64,000 nucleotides of DNA from Agrobacterium sp. a22-2 (GTDB lineage Bacteria > Pseudomonadota > Alphaproteobacteria > Rhizobiales > Rhizobiaceae). The notes beneath the pieces were generated by a model, which worked only from the letters and a program-made list of their open reading frames with translations, searched no databases and was not told where the DNA came from. The stretch is from the NCBI RefSeq assembly GCF_012276985.1, contig NZ_JAAXMM010000012.1, positions 124,001 to 188,000 on the forward strand, written 5' to 3'. Positions within the stretch are counted from its first letter, which is position 1, and the number at the start of each line of letters is the position of its first letter. The translations under genes were made by a program, and so were the position numbers. Below are positions 26,079 to 34,715 of the stretch, one piece after another.

Positions 26079-26099
26079 CCCTCCGGGCCCACCATTTCT
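26079..26099. repeat. attR: right 21-bp direct repeat of the genomic island
   Basis: Exact copy of 5795-5815, the 3' end of tRNA-Ile plus five bases. It is followed by T-rich DNA (TTTTTTTACAGG), probably the original tRNA terminator region displaced here by insertion. Distance between the repeats defines the island at about 20.3 kb. Confidence 0.92.
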
Positions 26100-26115
26100 T
26101 TTTTTACAGGCCGAT

Positions 26116-27294
26116 ATGAGTGAATGCGTGAATAAGCGGGTGGTGGTGCACTTCCCTGGGTTTGAACCGTTGGATGCACAAGCGCACTATGGCCGGTTCA
26201 CGAGAACGGTCGAGTTTTCCGGGAAATTGTGGGATTTCTCCGCGGAGGCGGGAGCCTTCAATCCGGAAGAGGCACAGTCGGGTTTCGAGATCCTGTGCCA
26301 GGGGGAGGGCTGGAGGACGTCGAGCCGGATCCATATCTGCGACCACAATGCCCTTGTGCAGGACCTTAGCGACCGGCCGCTCCTGCGGCGGCTTGCCTGC
26401 GGCTTCCTGAGTGCGGCGCGGGTCGTGGGGCAAGGCGGGCTGTTTGGCTATTTCCGGCATGCCTGGCGGTTCGGCCTGTTCTTCGTGTTTCCCTTCCTGC
26501 TGGTCGCAATTGCGTTCGCCATCAGCCTGGGGCTGGCAGCGCTGCCGCAATGGCTGGGGCTGTCCGCCTGGCATTACTTGTGGAGCGTGCCCTTGGCGGG
26601 CGCGTTCTTTCTCGGCGCGTTCCTGCCCTTTTCCGAGCGCTATCATACGCTGCACCTGTTTTCCGACTGGGAGCTGGCCGTTGCCGTTGGCGGGCTCACC
26701 AGCCCGTCGTTGACCCGCTGGCTGGAGGAGAGCGCCGATCGGATGATGGGGGCGCTGGACGAGGCGGCGGATGAATATGTCATCACGTCGCACAGCATGG
26801 GATCGAGTCTCGCAGTCCATGTTCTGGGCATGGTGCTGGAGCGCAATCCGCAAGCGCTGGCCGGCAAGCGCGTCGTCTTCGTGACGCTCGGCGGCGCCAT
26901 CCTGCAATGTGCCTTGCTGCGGCCGGCGGTGGTGCTGCGCCGGCGCATCGGCGCCATTGCCCGTTGCCCTGAAGTCACCTTTCTGGAGGTGCACTGCCTG
27001 ACGGATGTCATTCATTTCTACAAGTCGCGGGTCGTGGCGCTTGCCGGCCACCCCGACGCGCCGCAGGCCGGCCTCTTGTTCATAAGGGTCCGGAAGCTGT
27101 TGTCGGAGGCGCGCTATAAAAAGATCAAGCGGGATTTCCTGCGGGTTCACCGCCAATATGTGCTGCATGCCGACCGGCGCGGTTCCTTCGATTTCGCCCT
27201 GCTGACGACGGGACCGTTTCCGGCCCACTTGTCGGTCGACTACGCCGAACGCGGCTTCGATGGCCGGGCGGCAGGCGTCGCGACGGCCGGATGA
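26116..27294 (+). CDS. Alpha/beta-hydrolase-like membrane protein, unknown
   Basis: 392 residues. The N-terminal strand VVVHFPGFEPLD looks like the start of an alpha/beta hydrolase, then two hydrophobic segments (about 118-142 and 153-172), then TSHSMGSSLAVHVLG (Ser227 as possible nucleophile; the usual first Gly of GxSxG is Ser225 here). C-terminal region contains VTFLEVHCLTDVIHFYKSRV with a conserved-looking Asp-His. A membrane-embedded lipase or esterase is a reasonable guess but unproven. Starts 17 bp beyond attR, so it is the first chromosomal gene after the island and its expression signals may have been altered by the insertion. Confidence 0.6.
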   Translation: MSECVNKRVVVHFPGFEPLDAQAHYGRFTRTVEFSGKLWDFSAEAGAFNPEEAQSGFEILCQGEGWRTSSRIHICDHNALVQDLSDRPLLRRLACGFLSAARVVGQGGLFGYFRHAWRFGLFFVFPFLLVAIAFAISLGLAALPQWLGLSAWHYLWSVPLAGAFFLGAFLPFSERYHTLHLFSDWELAVAVGGLTSPSLTRWLEESADRMMGALDEAADEYVITSHSMGSSLAVHVLGMVLERNPQALAGKRVVFVTLGGAILQCALLRPAVVLRRRIGAIARCPEVTFLEVHCLTDVIHFYKSRVVALAGHPDAPQAGLLFIRVRKLLSEARYKKIKRDFLRVHRQYVLHADRRGSFDFALLTTGPFPAHLSVDYAERGFDGRAAGVATAG

Positions 27295-27382
27295 AACGAC
27301 GCGGTCGAACGCGAGGCCCAATCGACGATGGCATGGGGCCGGAGGGGGCCGGGCAAGGTTGATCCGCTCAGGGCAGAAGAGG

Positions 27383-28909
27383 TTACCGGCCGATGGCGGC
27401 CTCTTCCAGGAACGGTTCCGGGCTTTCGACCTCGATCAGCCGTTTGCGTTCGATCACCCAGAAGCGATTGCCGACGGCGCGTACAAAGCTGCGATCGTGC
27501 GAGACCAGAAGGCAGGTGGCCTGGTGGGCCATCAACTCGCTTTCCAGCGCCTCCTGGCCCTCGATGTCGAGATGGTTGGTCGGCTCATCGAGCAGGTAGA
27601 AATTCGGCTCGGCCAGCCGCAGCACCAGCATGCCGAGGCGCGCTTTCTGCCCGCCCGAAAGCCGGCTGATCGGGCGGGACTGCATGTCGATGGTCATGCC
27701 GGCGCCGGCCAGTAGGGTGCGCGCCCGCTGGTCGCCCACATCGAACCGGCGGATGACCGTCTGTAGCGGCGTCTCGGCGTCGTTGAGATCGGCCAGCGCC
27801 TGATCGCCGTAGCCGAGCGCCAGTGACGGGGTAGCCCTGATGCCGACCTCGGCATTGTCGGGCGTGTCGATCGCCTGGCGCAGCCGGGTGACCAGCCGAG
27901 ATTTGCCGGTGCCGTTCTGGCCGAGCAGGACGATGCGATCGCCCTGGCAGATGAATTGCTTGCCGGTCTTGAACAGCAGGGTGCCGTCCGGCGTTTGCAC
28001 CGCCGCGTCATCGAGCGTCACCAGAACCTTGGTATGGGTGCCGCGATTGGCGAGCTTGATGGCACCGGCCGAGCGTTCCCTATGGGCCGGCTTTGCCGCG
28101 TCCTCCAGCCGTTCGGCGCGCTCTTTCAACTGCTTAGTCTTGACCACCAGCAGATCGCTGCCGGAATTGATGCCGATGTTCTTGAGCTTGGAGGCCTGCC
28201 GTCGCAACTGGTCGGCGGTCTTGATGTCGCGTTCATAGCGCCTGGAATCGGCGGCGTCGGCCTCGGCCAGCGCCAGGCGCGCCCGGGAATAGGGCAGGGC
28301 GAAGACCGGCGACTGGTCCGGCCGCAGGAAGAGCGTGCGGTGGGTGACGGCATCAAGAAAGGCGCGGTCGTGGCTGGCGACAATGACCGCCATATCGCGC
28401 GGCAGCATGTTCAGCCAGTCCTCAAGCGCTGCGAGCCGGCCGAGGTCGAGATGATTGGTCGGCTCATCGAGCAGCAACACATCGGGCTCGGTCACCCAGG
28501 CGCGGGCGAGCATGGCCAGCCGCTGCCATCCGCCGCTCAGCGCTTTCAGCGTGCGCCGGCGAAACGCCTCGGGCACGTCGAGCGATTCCAGCACGACGTC
28601 GACCCGCCAGCCTTCCGAGCTTGCGGCCTCCGGCGAAAGGGCATCGAGCACGGCATCGTAGAAGGAGAGATCGAAAAGGCCCAGTGGCACGTTCTGCTCG
28701 ACATGGCCAAGGGTCAGGCCGCGCGCCTTGGTGATGTCGCCCTCAGTGGCGTCGAGCGTGCCGGCGATGCAGCGGAACAGCGAGGATTTGCCACGCCCGT
28801 TCGCCGCCACCAGACCGATACGGTCTCCGGCGTTGACGACAAGATTCAGATTGGCAAAGAGCGGGCTCGACAGGGTGATGCCGAGATTGCGGATATTAAT
28901 GAGGCTCAT
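27383..28909 (-). CDS. ABC-F family ATPase (ribosome-associated)
   Basis: 508-residue protein with two ABC domains and no membrane segments, hence ABC-F type. First domain: Walker A in GLVAANGRGKSS, signature LSGGWQRLAMLARA, Walker B LLLDEPTNHLDL. Second domain: Walker A in LLGQNGTGKSRL, signature LSGGQKARLGML, Walker B YLLDEPTNHLDIEG. ABC-F proteins act on the ribosomal E-site as translation factors or antibiotic-protection proteins. Start at 28909 is chosen because the upstream frame (to 29122) lacks coding character. Preceded by a 270-nt leader with a candidate leader peptide and hairpin, suggesting translation-linked regulation. Confidence 0.92.
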   Translation of the reverse strand: MSLINIRNLGITLSSPLFANLNLVVNAGDRIGLVAANGRGKSSLFRCIAGTLDATEGDITKARGLTLGHVEQNVPLGLFDLSFYDAVLDALSPEAASSEGWRVDVVLESLDVPEAFRRRTLKALSGGWQRLAMLARAWVTEPDVLLLDEPTNHLDLGRLAALEDWLNMLPRDMAVIVASHDRAFLDAVTHRTLFLRPDQSPVFALPYSRARLALAEADAADSRRYERDIKTADQLRRQASKLKNIGINSGSDLLVVKTKQLKERAERLEDAAKPAHRERSAGAIKLANRGTHTKVLVTLDDAAVQTPDGTLLFKTGKQFICQGDRIVLLGQNGTGKSRLVTRLRQAIDTPDNAEVGIRATPSLALGYGDQALADLNDAETPLQTVIRRFDVGDQRARTLLAGAGMTIDMQSRPISRLSGGQKARLGMLVLRLAEPNFYLLDEPTNHLDIEGQEALESELMAHQATCLLVSHDRSFVRAVGNRFWVIERKRLIEVESPEPFLEEAAIGR

Positions 28910-29081
28910 GGGTGTTCTCTGGTCTTGACCGCACGATTGTCCGATGTCGGCACCTGGCCTGCATCGAAGAGACAATCGGGGGCGGATATCTACATTCGCA
29001 GCAACGCGAAGCCCAAAGGCTCGGTGCTGCAGGCCACGAAGGGCAGACCAGAAGGAAACTGTTGCGAGAAACGCTCTTCGG

Positions 29082-29156
29082 TCAGCCCTGCAAACGCATC
29101 TGCAGGGCGTTGACGGGGCCACGCTGCCGGTTGAACCGGAAATAATGATTGCGCAC
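29082..29156 (-). CDS. Candidate 24-residue leader peptide upstream of the ABC-F gene
   Basis: GTG start with an excellent ribosome binding site (AGGAGG, 5-base spacing) opens a 24-codon frame: MRNHYFRFNRQRGPVNALQM then RLQG, TGA. It ends 172 bp before the ABC-F ATG. Its last codons overlap a hairpin (29085-29108). Upstream leader peptides that stall ribosomes are known regulators of antibiotic-resistance ABC-F genes. The reading frame and SD are seen; its role is inferred. Confidence 0.45.
   Translation of the reverse strand: MRNHYFRFNRQRGPVNALQMRLQG
29085..29108 (-). promoter_or_regulatory. Hairpin overlapping the end of the leader peptide
   Basis: Perfect 8-bp stem GCCCTGCA (29085-29092) with TGCAGGGC (29101-29108), 8-base loop, spanning the last codons of the leader reading frame. 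A ribosome stalled in the leader would melt it, fitting an attenuation device. No competing hairpin was worked out. Confidence 0.4.
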
Positions 29157-29188
29157 GTGACCCTCCTTTCTCGTTGAGTGCAGGCGCT

Positions 29189-29217
29189 AGGATAACCTCG
29201 CAGATCAAGGTCTGCAA
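29189..29217 (-). promoter_or_regulatory. Candidate promoter of the leader peptide/ABC-F transcript
   Basis: On the minus strand TTGCAG (29212-29217) and TATCCT (29189-29194) are 17 bp apart, each matching four of six consensus positions, and lie just upstream of the leader peptide SD. Confidence 0.4.
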
Positions 29218-29369
29218 GAGGTGCCTGGGCTGCGTCTCGTGGAAAGGAGGCGAGGGGCCGTCTGTGGGGCGGAACAGTGTGTTTTATGTCGGGGAGATAT
29301 TCGGCGCTGCGCTTGTTTCCGGCAGCGCCAGGGTCTTCTGACGCCCCAGGTCAGGGCGTCGCGACAGGC

Positions 29370-29540
29370 TTAGAACTTGTCGGCGGACGGGAAGTTGACC
29401 GGGTCGATGCCGAGCGTGCGCAGGTGGCGGTCGGTCGGGCGGCGATGGCCTTCGACAGCCGCGGCGGCAGCCGATGCTGCGCCCAGAATGGCAAAGGCAT
29501 GGCCGACAAAGGCGAAACGGCTCTTGGTGCGGGTAGACAT
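29370..29540 (-). CDS. Small rhizobial hypothetical protein (56 aa)
   Basis: 56-residue frame beginning MSTRTKSRFAFVGHAFAILG, with an Ala-rich hydrophobic stretch (about 16-29, AILGAASAAAAAVE) followed by HRRPTDRHLRTLGIDPVNF and ending at TAA (29370-29372). The pattern of a short Ala-rich helix followed by a basic stretch and a (D/H)LR-LGID-(P)-F motif recurs in small uncharacterised proteins of Rhizobiaceae, as far as I recall. It uses GC-ending codons, unlike the overlapping longer frames on the same strand, which are rejected. Weak SD (AAGAGA). Function unknown; possibly membrane-associated. Confidence 0.6.
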   Translation of the reverse strand: MSTRTKSRFAFVGHAFAILGAASAAAAAVEGHRRPTDRHLRTLGIDPVNFPSADKF

Positions 29541-29692
29541 GGCGTATTCTCTTTCTCGTACATTCGGACACGCTTAAAATGGGATTCCGTCCGGTTTTTT
29601 GCAATGCACAAGAGGGCAGGCCAGCCATGCAAATAGAAGAGGCCGGACTTTCGTCCGGCCTCTGGTGACTGTTGCATAAAGTCTGTCGCGTC

Positions 29693-31210
29693 CTAGTCTT
29701 CGTCGGCTGCCAGTTGCGACAGCACTTCGCCCTTGCCGCGGGCTCTGAGGATGAGCGGAATGATCAGTGCTGCGGCGGCGATGGTGAGCAGCACGGCGGC
29801 GACCGGCGAGGTGAAGAGCACGGTCCAGTCGCCCTGGCTGATCGCCAGCGCGCGGCGCAGCTGCTGCTCGGCCAGCGGCCCGAGGATCAAGCCGACCACC
29901 ACCGGGGCGATTGGATATCCGAGAACCCGCATGACATAGCCCATGATGCCGAAGGCCAGCAGCATGCCGAGCTCGAACACCGATGGATTGGCGCCGATCG
30001 TGCCGAGCGTGGCAAACAGCAGGATGCCGGCATAGAGCCAGGGTTTCGGGATGGTCAGCAACCGCACCCACAGGCCGATCAGCGGCAGGTTCAGCACCAG
30101 CAGCATGAAGTTGGCGATCAGCAGGCTGGCAATCAGGCCCCAGACGAGCTGCGGATTGGTGGCAAACAGCAGAGGGCCGGGCTGCAGGCCATATTGCTGG
30201 AAGCCGGCGAGCATGATGGCGGCCGTCGCCGTGGTCGGCAGGCCGAGCGTCAGCAGGGGCACCAGCGTGCCGGCGGCGGAGGCATTGTTGGCGGCTTCCG
30301 GTCCGGCCACGCCTTCGATGGCGCCATTGCCGAACTCTTCCGGGTGCTTCGTCAGGCGCTTTTCGGTGGCATAGGACAGGAAGGTGCCGATCTCGGCACC
30401 GCCGGCCGGCATGGCGCCGATCGGGAAGCCGATCGCCGTGCCGCGCAGCCAGGGCTTCCACGAGCGCGACCAGTCGGCGCGGGTCATCCACAGCGAACCC
30501 TTGACGGCCTGCACGGTTTCCGGCCCGCGATTGCCCTGGGCGGCGATATAGAGCGTCTCGCCGATGGCGAACATGGCGACGGCCAGCGTCGTCACTTCGA
30601 TGCCGTCCAGCAGGTCGGGAACGCCGAAGCTCAGACGCGTCTGGCCGGTCAGCTGGTCGATGCCGATCATGGCCAGCGCAAAGCCGATGAACAGCGATGT
30701 CAGGCCGCGTAGCGTCGAATCGCCGAAGGCCGAGGAGACGGTGACGAAGGCCAGCACCATCAGCGCGAAATATTCGCGCGGACCAAACACCAGCGCCAGC
30801 TTGACGATGAAGGGGGCGATGAAGGCGAGACCGACGGTGGCCAGCAGGCCTGCGACGAACGAGCCGATGGCAGCGGTTGCCAGCGCTGGTCCGCCGCGTC
30901 CGGCCCTTGCCATCTTGTTGCCCTCGAGCGCCGTGACGATCGAGGCGCTTTCACCCGGCGTGTTCAAGAGGATCGAGGTGGTCGAGCCGCCATACATGCC
31001 GCCGTAATAGATGCCGGCGAACATGATCAGCGAGCCGGCCGGATCGAGCTTGTAGGTGACCGGCAGCAGGAGCGCGACCGTCAAGGCCGGGCCGATGCCG
31101 GGCAGGACGCCGACGGCGGTGCCGAGCGTCACGCCGATCAGGGCGTAGAACAGGTTGATCGGCTGGAGGGCGACCGTCAGACCCTGCAGGAGAAATTCGA
31201 AAGTGCTCAT
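29693..31210 (-). CDS. tctA: Tripartite tricarboxylate transporter permease, TctA family
   Basis: 505-residue large membrane subunit of a tripartite tricarboxylate (TTT) transporter, with about 11-12 hydrophobic segments. Family motifs visible are LPGIGPALTVALLLPVTYKLDP (near 34), MFAGIYYGGMYGGSTTSILLNTPGE (about 63-87) and GAMPAGGAEIGTFLSYATEKRLTKHPEEFGNGAIEGVAGPEAANNA (about 266-311). Last gene of a tctC-tctB-tctA operon. TTT systems import citrate, tartrate, glutarate, aromatic acids and other carboxylates; the substrate here is unknown. Confidence 0.95.
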   Translation of the reverse strand: MSTFEFLLQGLTVALQPINLFYALIGVTLGTAVGVLPGIGPALTVALLLPVTYKLDPAGSLIMFAGIYYGGMYGGSTTSILLNTPGESASIVTALEGNKMARAGRGGPALATAAIGSFVAGLLATVGLAFIAPFIVKLALVFGPREYFALMVLAFVTVSSAFGDSTLRGLTSLFIGFALAMIGIDQLTGQTRLSFGVPDLLDGIEVTTLAVAMFAIGETLYIAAQGNRGPETVQAVKGSLWMTRADWSRSWKPWLRGTAIGFPIGAMPAGGAEIGTFLSYATEKRLTKHPEEFGNGAIEGVAGPEAANNASAAGTLVPLLTLGLPTTATAAIMLAGFQQYGLQPGPLLFATNPQLVWGLIASLLIANFMLLVLNLPLIGLWVRLLTIPKPWLYAGILLFATLGTIGANPSVFELGMLLAFGIMGYVMRVLGYPIAPVVVGLILGPLAEQQLRRALAISQGDWTVLFTSPVAAVLLTIAAAALIIPLILRARGKGEVLSQLAADED

Positions 31211-31222
31211 GGCAGGTGCCCC

Positions 31223-31714
31223 TTACAGAACCAGTCGTTCCAGCGGTCCGGCCGGCAGCGACAGCTGCAGCAGACGCGCGAAGACAACCCAGACGACGAA
31301 ACAGAGCACGATGCCGACCGGCAACGAGATCCACAGTTTGCGCTTGCCGAAGGCATAGGCGGTGGCGGCGAAGAGCACGCCGGTGGCGATCGAAAAGCCG
31401 GCGATCTTCAAGAGCAGCATCTGGGCCGCCAGGCCGCCGATGATCCAGACGACCGGGCCGAATTCCTGATGGTCGCGCGACGGAAAATCGCCGCGCAGGG
31501 CTTCTACTACCGTCCAGGCAGCCAGGAACAGCAGGCCGAAGGCGACAACGTAGGGCACGGTGGCCGGGCCGACCGGCGAATAGGCGGTCAGCGCTGCCAG
31601 ATGGGAGGCATCCCACAGGATGACGCCGGCAATGGCTGCCAGCACGGCGGCGACGGCAAGCGCCGCCCCATCGGGGCGGCGTGGCGATGTGTTGGGGCGC
31701 TTCGTCCCTGTCAT
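31223..31714 (-). CDS. tctB: Tripartite tricarboxylate transporter small membrane subunit, TctB family
   Basis: 163-residue membrane protein with four hydrophobic segments (about 17-33, 48-65, 84-106 and 125-148), as expected for TctB. Its start overlaps the tctC stop by four bases and its stop is 12 bases before tctA, so all three are co-translated. Confidence 0.88.
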   Translation of the reverse strand: MTGTKRPNTSPRRPDGAALAVAAVLAAIAGVILWDASHLAALTAYSPVGPATVPYVVAFGLLFLAAWTVVEALRGDFPSRDHQEFGPVVWIIGGLAAQMLLLKIAGFSIATGVLFAATAYAFGKRKLWISLPVGIVLCFVVWVVFARLLQLSLPAGPLERLVL

Positions 31715-32655
31715 TTCACCAACCCGATCTCTTTCAGGATCGTCTCGGTGGCGGAGATATCCTTGGCGAGCTGTTCCTCGAAGGCAGCACCCGACAGATA
31801 GGTATTCTGCCAGCCCTTGGTCTTCAGGGTTTCCTGCCAGCTGGCCGATTTCACCAGCTTTTCGACATCACCGGAGATCGCGGTCTTCTGCTCGTCGGTC
31901 AGGCCGGGAGCTGCTGCGACCATGCGCCAGTTCTGCACCACGACGTCGAGGCCGGCGTCCTTCAGGGTCGGGGCGTCGATGCCGTCGATCTTGCTATCGC
32001 TGGAAATCGCCAGGATGCGCAGCGTGCCGGCTTTCACCTGGGCGTCGAATTCGCCATAGCCGGAAATGCCGGCCGAGACCTGGCTGCCGAGGATGGCGGC
32101 CAGTGCTTCGCCGCCGCCGGAAAAGGCGATGTAGTTGATCTTGGTCGGGTCGACGCCGGCCGCCTTGGCAATCAGGCCGACTGCGATATGGTCCGTACCG
32201 CCGGCCGAACCGCCGCCCCAGGATACCGAGCCCGGATCCTTCTTCAGCGCTTCGACGAGGTCGCCCATGGTCTGGAAGGGCGAAGAGGCGGGAACGACGA
32301 CCGCTTCGTATTCGCCGGTCAGGCGGGCGATCGGCGTCACGTCCTTCAGCGAAACGGGCGACTTGTTGGTCAGGATGGCGCCGACCATGACATAGCCGCC
32401 GACGATCAGCGCATTGGGATTGCCGGCCGACTGGCTGGCAAACTGGGCAAGGCCGATCGTGCCGCCGGCGCCGGGCACGTTCTGCACCTGGACATTGCCG
32501 GCAATGCCTTCCTGCTGGAGGGACGTCTGCATCGAACGGGCCGTCTGGTCCCAGCCGCCGCCTGGGGCCGCGGGTGCGATGATGGTATAATCGGCAGCCA
32601 GGGCCGGCAGCGACAGGGCGCCGGCGATCAGGGATGCGAGAATGATTCTTTTCAA
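31711..32655 (-). CDS. tctC: Tripartite tricarboxylate transporter substrate-binding protein, TctC/Bug family
   Basis: 314-residue periplasmic binding protein. Start is TTG at 32655 with GGAGGA at a 7-base spacing, giving a clean signal peptide (LKRIILASLIAGALSLPALA). Mature part opens DYTIIAPAAPGGGWDQTARSMQ, the Bug-family signature, followed by VPGAGGTIGLAQFA and SVSWGGGSAGGTDHIAVGLIAKAAG. It delivers a carboxylate to TctAB. The longer frame to 32799 starts before the SD and is rejected. Confidence 0.9.
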   Translation of the reverse strand: MKRIILASLIAGALSLPALAADYTIIAPAAPGGGWDQTARSMQTSLQQEGIAGNVQVQNVPGAGGTIGLAQFASQSAGNPNALIVGGYVMVGAILTNKSPVSLKDVTPIARLTGEYEAVVVPASSPFQTMGDLVEALKKDPGSVSWGGGSAGGTDHIAVGLIAKAAGVDPTKINYIAFSGGGEALAAILGSQVSAGISGYGEFDAQVKAGTLRILAISSDSKIDGIDAPTLKDAGLDVVVQNWRMVAAAPGLTDEQKTAISGDVEKLVKSASWQETLKTKGWQNTYLSGAAFEEQLAKDISATETILKEIGLVK

Positions 32656-32875
32656 GGTTTTGTCCTCCGTTGTCGCGTCGGTGACGCGCGATTTGAAACA
32701 TCGGGAGAGACTTGGCAGACAGGCCAGCGTGATCATGTCTTGGATTGGCTCCTCCCGAACCGTCTCGTTTATCCGCCTCCACGGATCACGAGATGGCACT
32801 ATGCATCACATCAACCTGTCAGCAACCTGTCATTTGATTTTAATCGCAGGCCAGATCGTCGATGCATGACGATTT

Positions 32876-33337
32876 TTACCCGATCACCTTCTCGAAGAAC
32901 AGGCTGATCGGCGACGGCTGGTACGAGCCGAATGGCCCGCGTTGCGTGTATCCGGCCCTGAGGTAGAGCGCCTGGCCATCGGTGTTCCTGGTGCCGACTT
33001 CCATGAGGAGGCGATCCATCCCGCGCAACGACGCCGTTGCTTCCACGGCCTGCAACAGAGCCTGCCCGACGCCGCTCTGCCGGAAGCGCGGATCGACGAT
33101 CATGCGTTTCATTTCGGCCGTGCCGTCGTCGTTGTCGAACAGCGCACAACAGCCCGCCGCGATACGATCCCCAGTGCGTGCGACGAAGAGCGAGATATGG
33201 GGTGCCGACAGAGTCTGCGGATTGAGCGGTCGGCGGTAGGCGCCGGGGTAGAGCGCTTCGGCGACCTGATCTGAGAGCCGGAGGAGGGCCTCGACCTCCG
33301 TCTGCCGCGCATCTTCGATGTTGACGCTCAGTTCCAT
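32876..33337 (-). CDS. GNAT family N-acetyltransferase
   Basis: 153-residue single-domain acetyltransferase. The acetyl-CoA-binding motif A is seen as MKRMIVDPRFRQSGVGQALLQAVEA (about 79-103; pattern RQSGVGQ for R/QxxGxG/A), followed by LLMEVGTRNTDGQALYLRAGYTQRGPF, the usual motif B end. Target unknown; small-molecule amine is likely. The ATG at 33337 with AGGTGG upstream is preferred to the longer frame. Confidence 0.88.
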   Translation of the reverse strand: MELSVNIEDARQTEVEALLRLSDQVAEALYPGAYRRPLNPQTLSAPHISLFVARTGDRIAAGCCALFDNDDGTAEMKRMIVDPRFRQSGVGQALLQAVEATASLRGMDRLLMEVGTRNTDGQALYLRAGYTQRGPFGSYQPSPISLFFEKVIG

Positions 33338-33466
33338 CGCCACCTGCCGAATCCAAGCCTGTGCCGAAACTATGCAGCTGTTGCCTCGCCGGGGGAAGCT
33401 CCGACGAGCTGTCAGTACCGGCTTCATCCAAGTGGTCGCCGAGGCTTGTGGCCGGGCTTTGCCGGC

Positions 33467-34315
33467 TCAGAGCGAGACGGCAAAGCGGATGCAGATCGCC
33501 AGCAGGAACAGGCCGAAGGCGAGTTCGAGTGTCCGGCGGGACAGACGATGGGCAAGGTTTGCGCCATAGGAGGCGCAGAGCACGCTGGTCGGGATGAAGA
33601 GGGCGGCGCCGATCAGCGACACGAAGCCAAGTGCCAGCGGGAATTGCACCGCGGCGATATCGGGATAGGCGGTAGCGCGGCCCCAGCCGGCATAGATGTA
33701 GCCGAACATGCCGGGAATGGAGACCAGCAGGCCGATGCCGGACGAGGTGGCGACCGCCTGGTGGATCGGCCGGCCGTAGAAGGTCAGGAACAGCGTCGAG
33801 AGCTGTCCGCCGCCGATGCCCATCAGGGAGGACAGCACGCCGATGACGATGCCGTAGGCTTTCATCAGCATGCCCTTCGGCAACTCGTTGCCGAGGCGCC
33901 AGCTGTCGCGGCCGAACAGCAGACGGATTGCCGAGAATCCGGCCACGGCGATGAACACGACCTTGAAGACCTCCGGTGGCGCATAGCGCGCCGCAACGCT
34001 GCCCAGAAGGACGCCGATCACCACGAAGGGTCCCCAGGTCCGTAAAACCGCGCCGTCGACCGCGCCTTTGCTGCGGTGGGCCAGGTAGGATCGCAGCGAT
34101 GTCGGGATGATGATCGCCAAGGAGGTGCCGACGCAGAGCGGCATGCGCATCTCCTCCGGCACGCTGATGATGCGGAAAAGTTCGTAGAGGATCGGCACGA
34201 TGACGGTGCCGCCGCCGACGCCGAACAGTCCGGCCAGAATGCCGGTCAGGCAGCCGGCAGCCAGCAGGGCGACGACGAGAAAAACAAGGTCGGTGATGGT
34301 GACGCCAGGAAACAT
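33467..34315 (-). CDS. Sulfite exporter TauE/SafE family protein
   Basis: 282-residue membrane protein with eight hydrophobic segments and the two repeated TauE/SafE motifs: LAGLFGVGGGTVIVPILYELF (about 28-48) and GVLSSLMGIGGGQLSTLFLTFYG (about 158-180). Family members export sulfite, sulfoacetate or other sulfur anions, or have unknown roles. Convergence with nothing; followed by the GNAT gene 129 bp away on the same strand. Substrate not predictable. Confidence 0.92.
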   Translation of the reverse strand: MFPGVTITDLVFLVVALLAAGCLTGILAGLFGVGGGTVIVPILYELFRIISVPEEMRMPLCVGTSLAIIIPTSLRSYLAHRSKGAVDGAVLRTWGPFVVIGVLLGSVAARYAPPEVFKVVFIAVAGFSAIRLLFGRDSWRLGNELPKGMLMKAYGIVIGVLSSLMGIGGGQLSTLFLTFYGRPIHQAVATSSGIGLLVSIPGMFGYIYAGWGRATAYPDIAAVQFPLALGFVSLIGAALFIPTSVLCASYGANLAHRLSRRTLELAFGLFLLAICIRFAVSL

Positions 34316-34715
34316 GGGACTCGATCGATTTCAGGAAGCGGTGGAAGACGGATGGATGCGGGCAGTCGCCGCAAGGGACGGTATTCGACTTTATTGCGAC
34401 TCAGGCCCGAGATGGCGCTGCGGCCGGTTGCCGCAACTGCGGTGGGGAGCCCGGTGGGCGAGCATGGCGGGGAGGTTTGCAGCTGTCGTGCAGCGAGAGC
34501 ATGTGGACGCCTTTGCCGTTATGGTCTTGTGCGGATGGACAAACGCCAGACGGAGCTCGACTATCAGGTTCGTCCGATCGAAGAAAGCCGACGAGGCCAT
34601 CCGCAAAGCAGTCTTCAGAGATATGTTCGCGGCCTCGCCTTGATGTTTGATCAAATGATCTTTAGTTGGTAGGACTCACGATGACAAGGCAGACTGGCAT
34701 GAAAGCGGCAAGCAG
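34316..34715. promoter_or_regulatory. 400-bp intergenic region with a 10-bp palindrome
   Basis: Divergent region between the TauE gene and the FAD oxidoreductase. No gene recognised. Perfect palindrome TTTGATCAAA at 34646-34655, 60 bp before the oxidoreductase start, in an AT-richer patch; possible operator, no regulator assigned. Confidence 0.35.
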
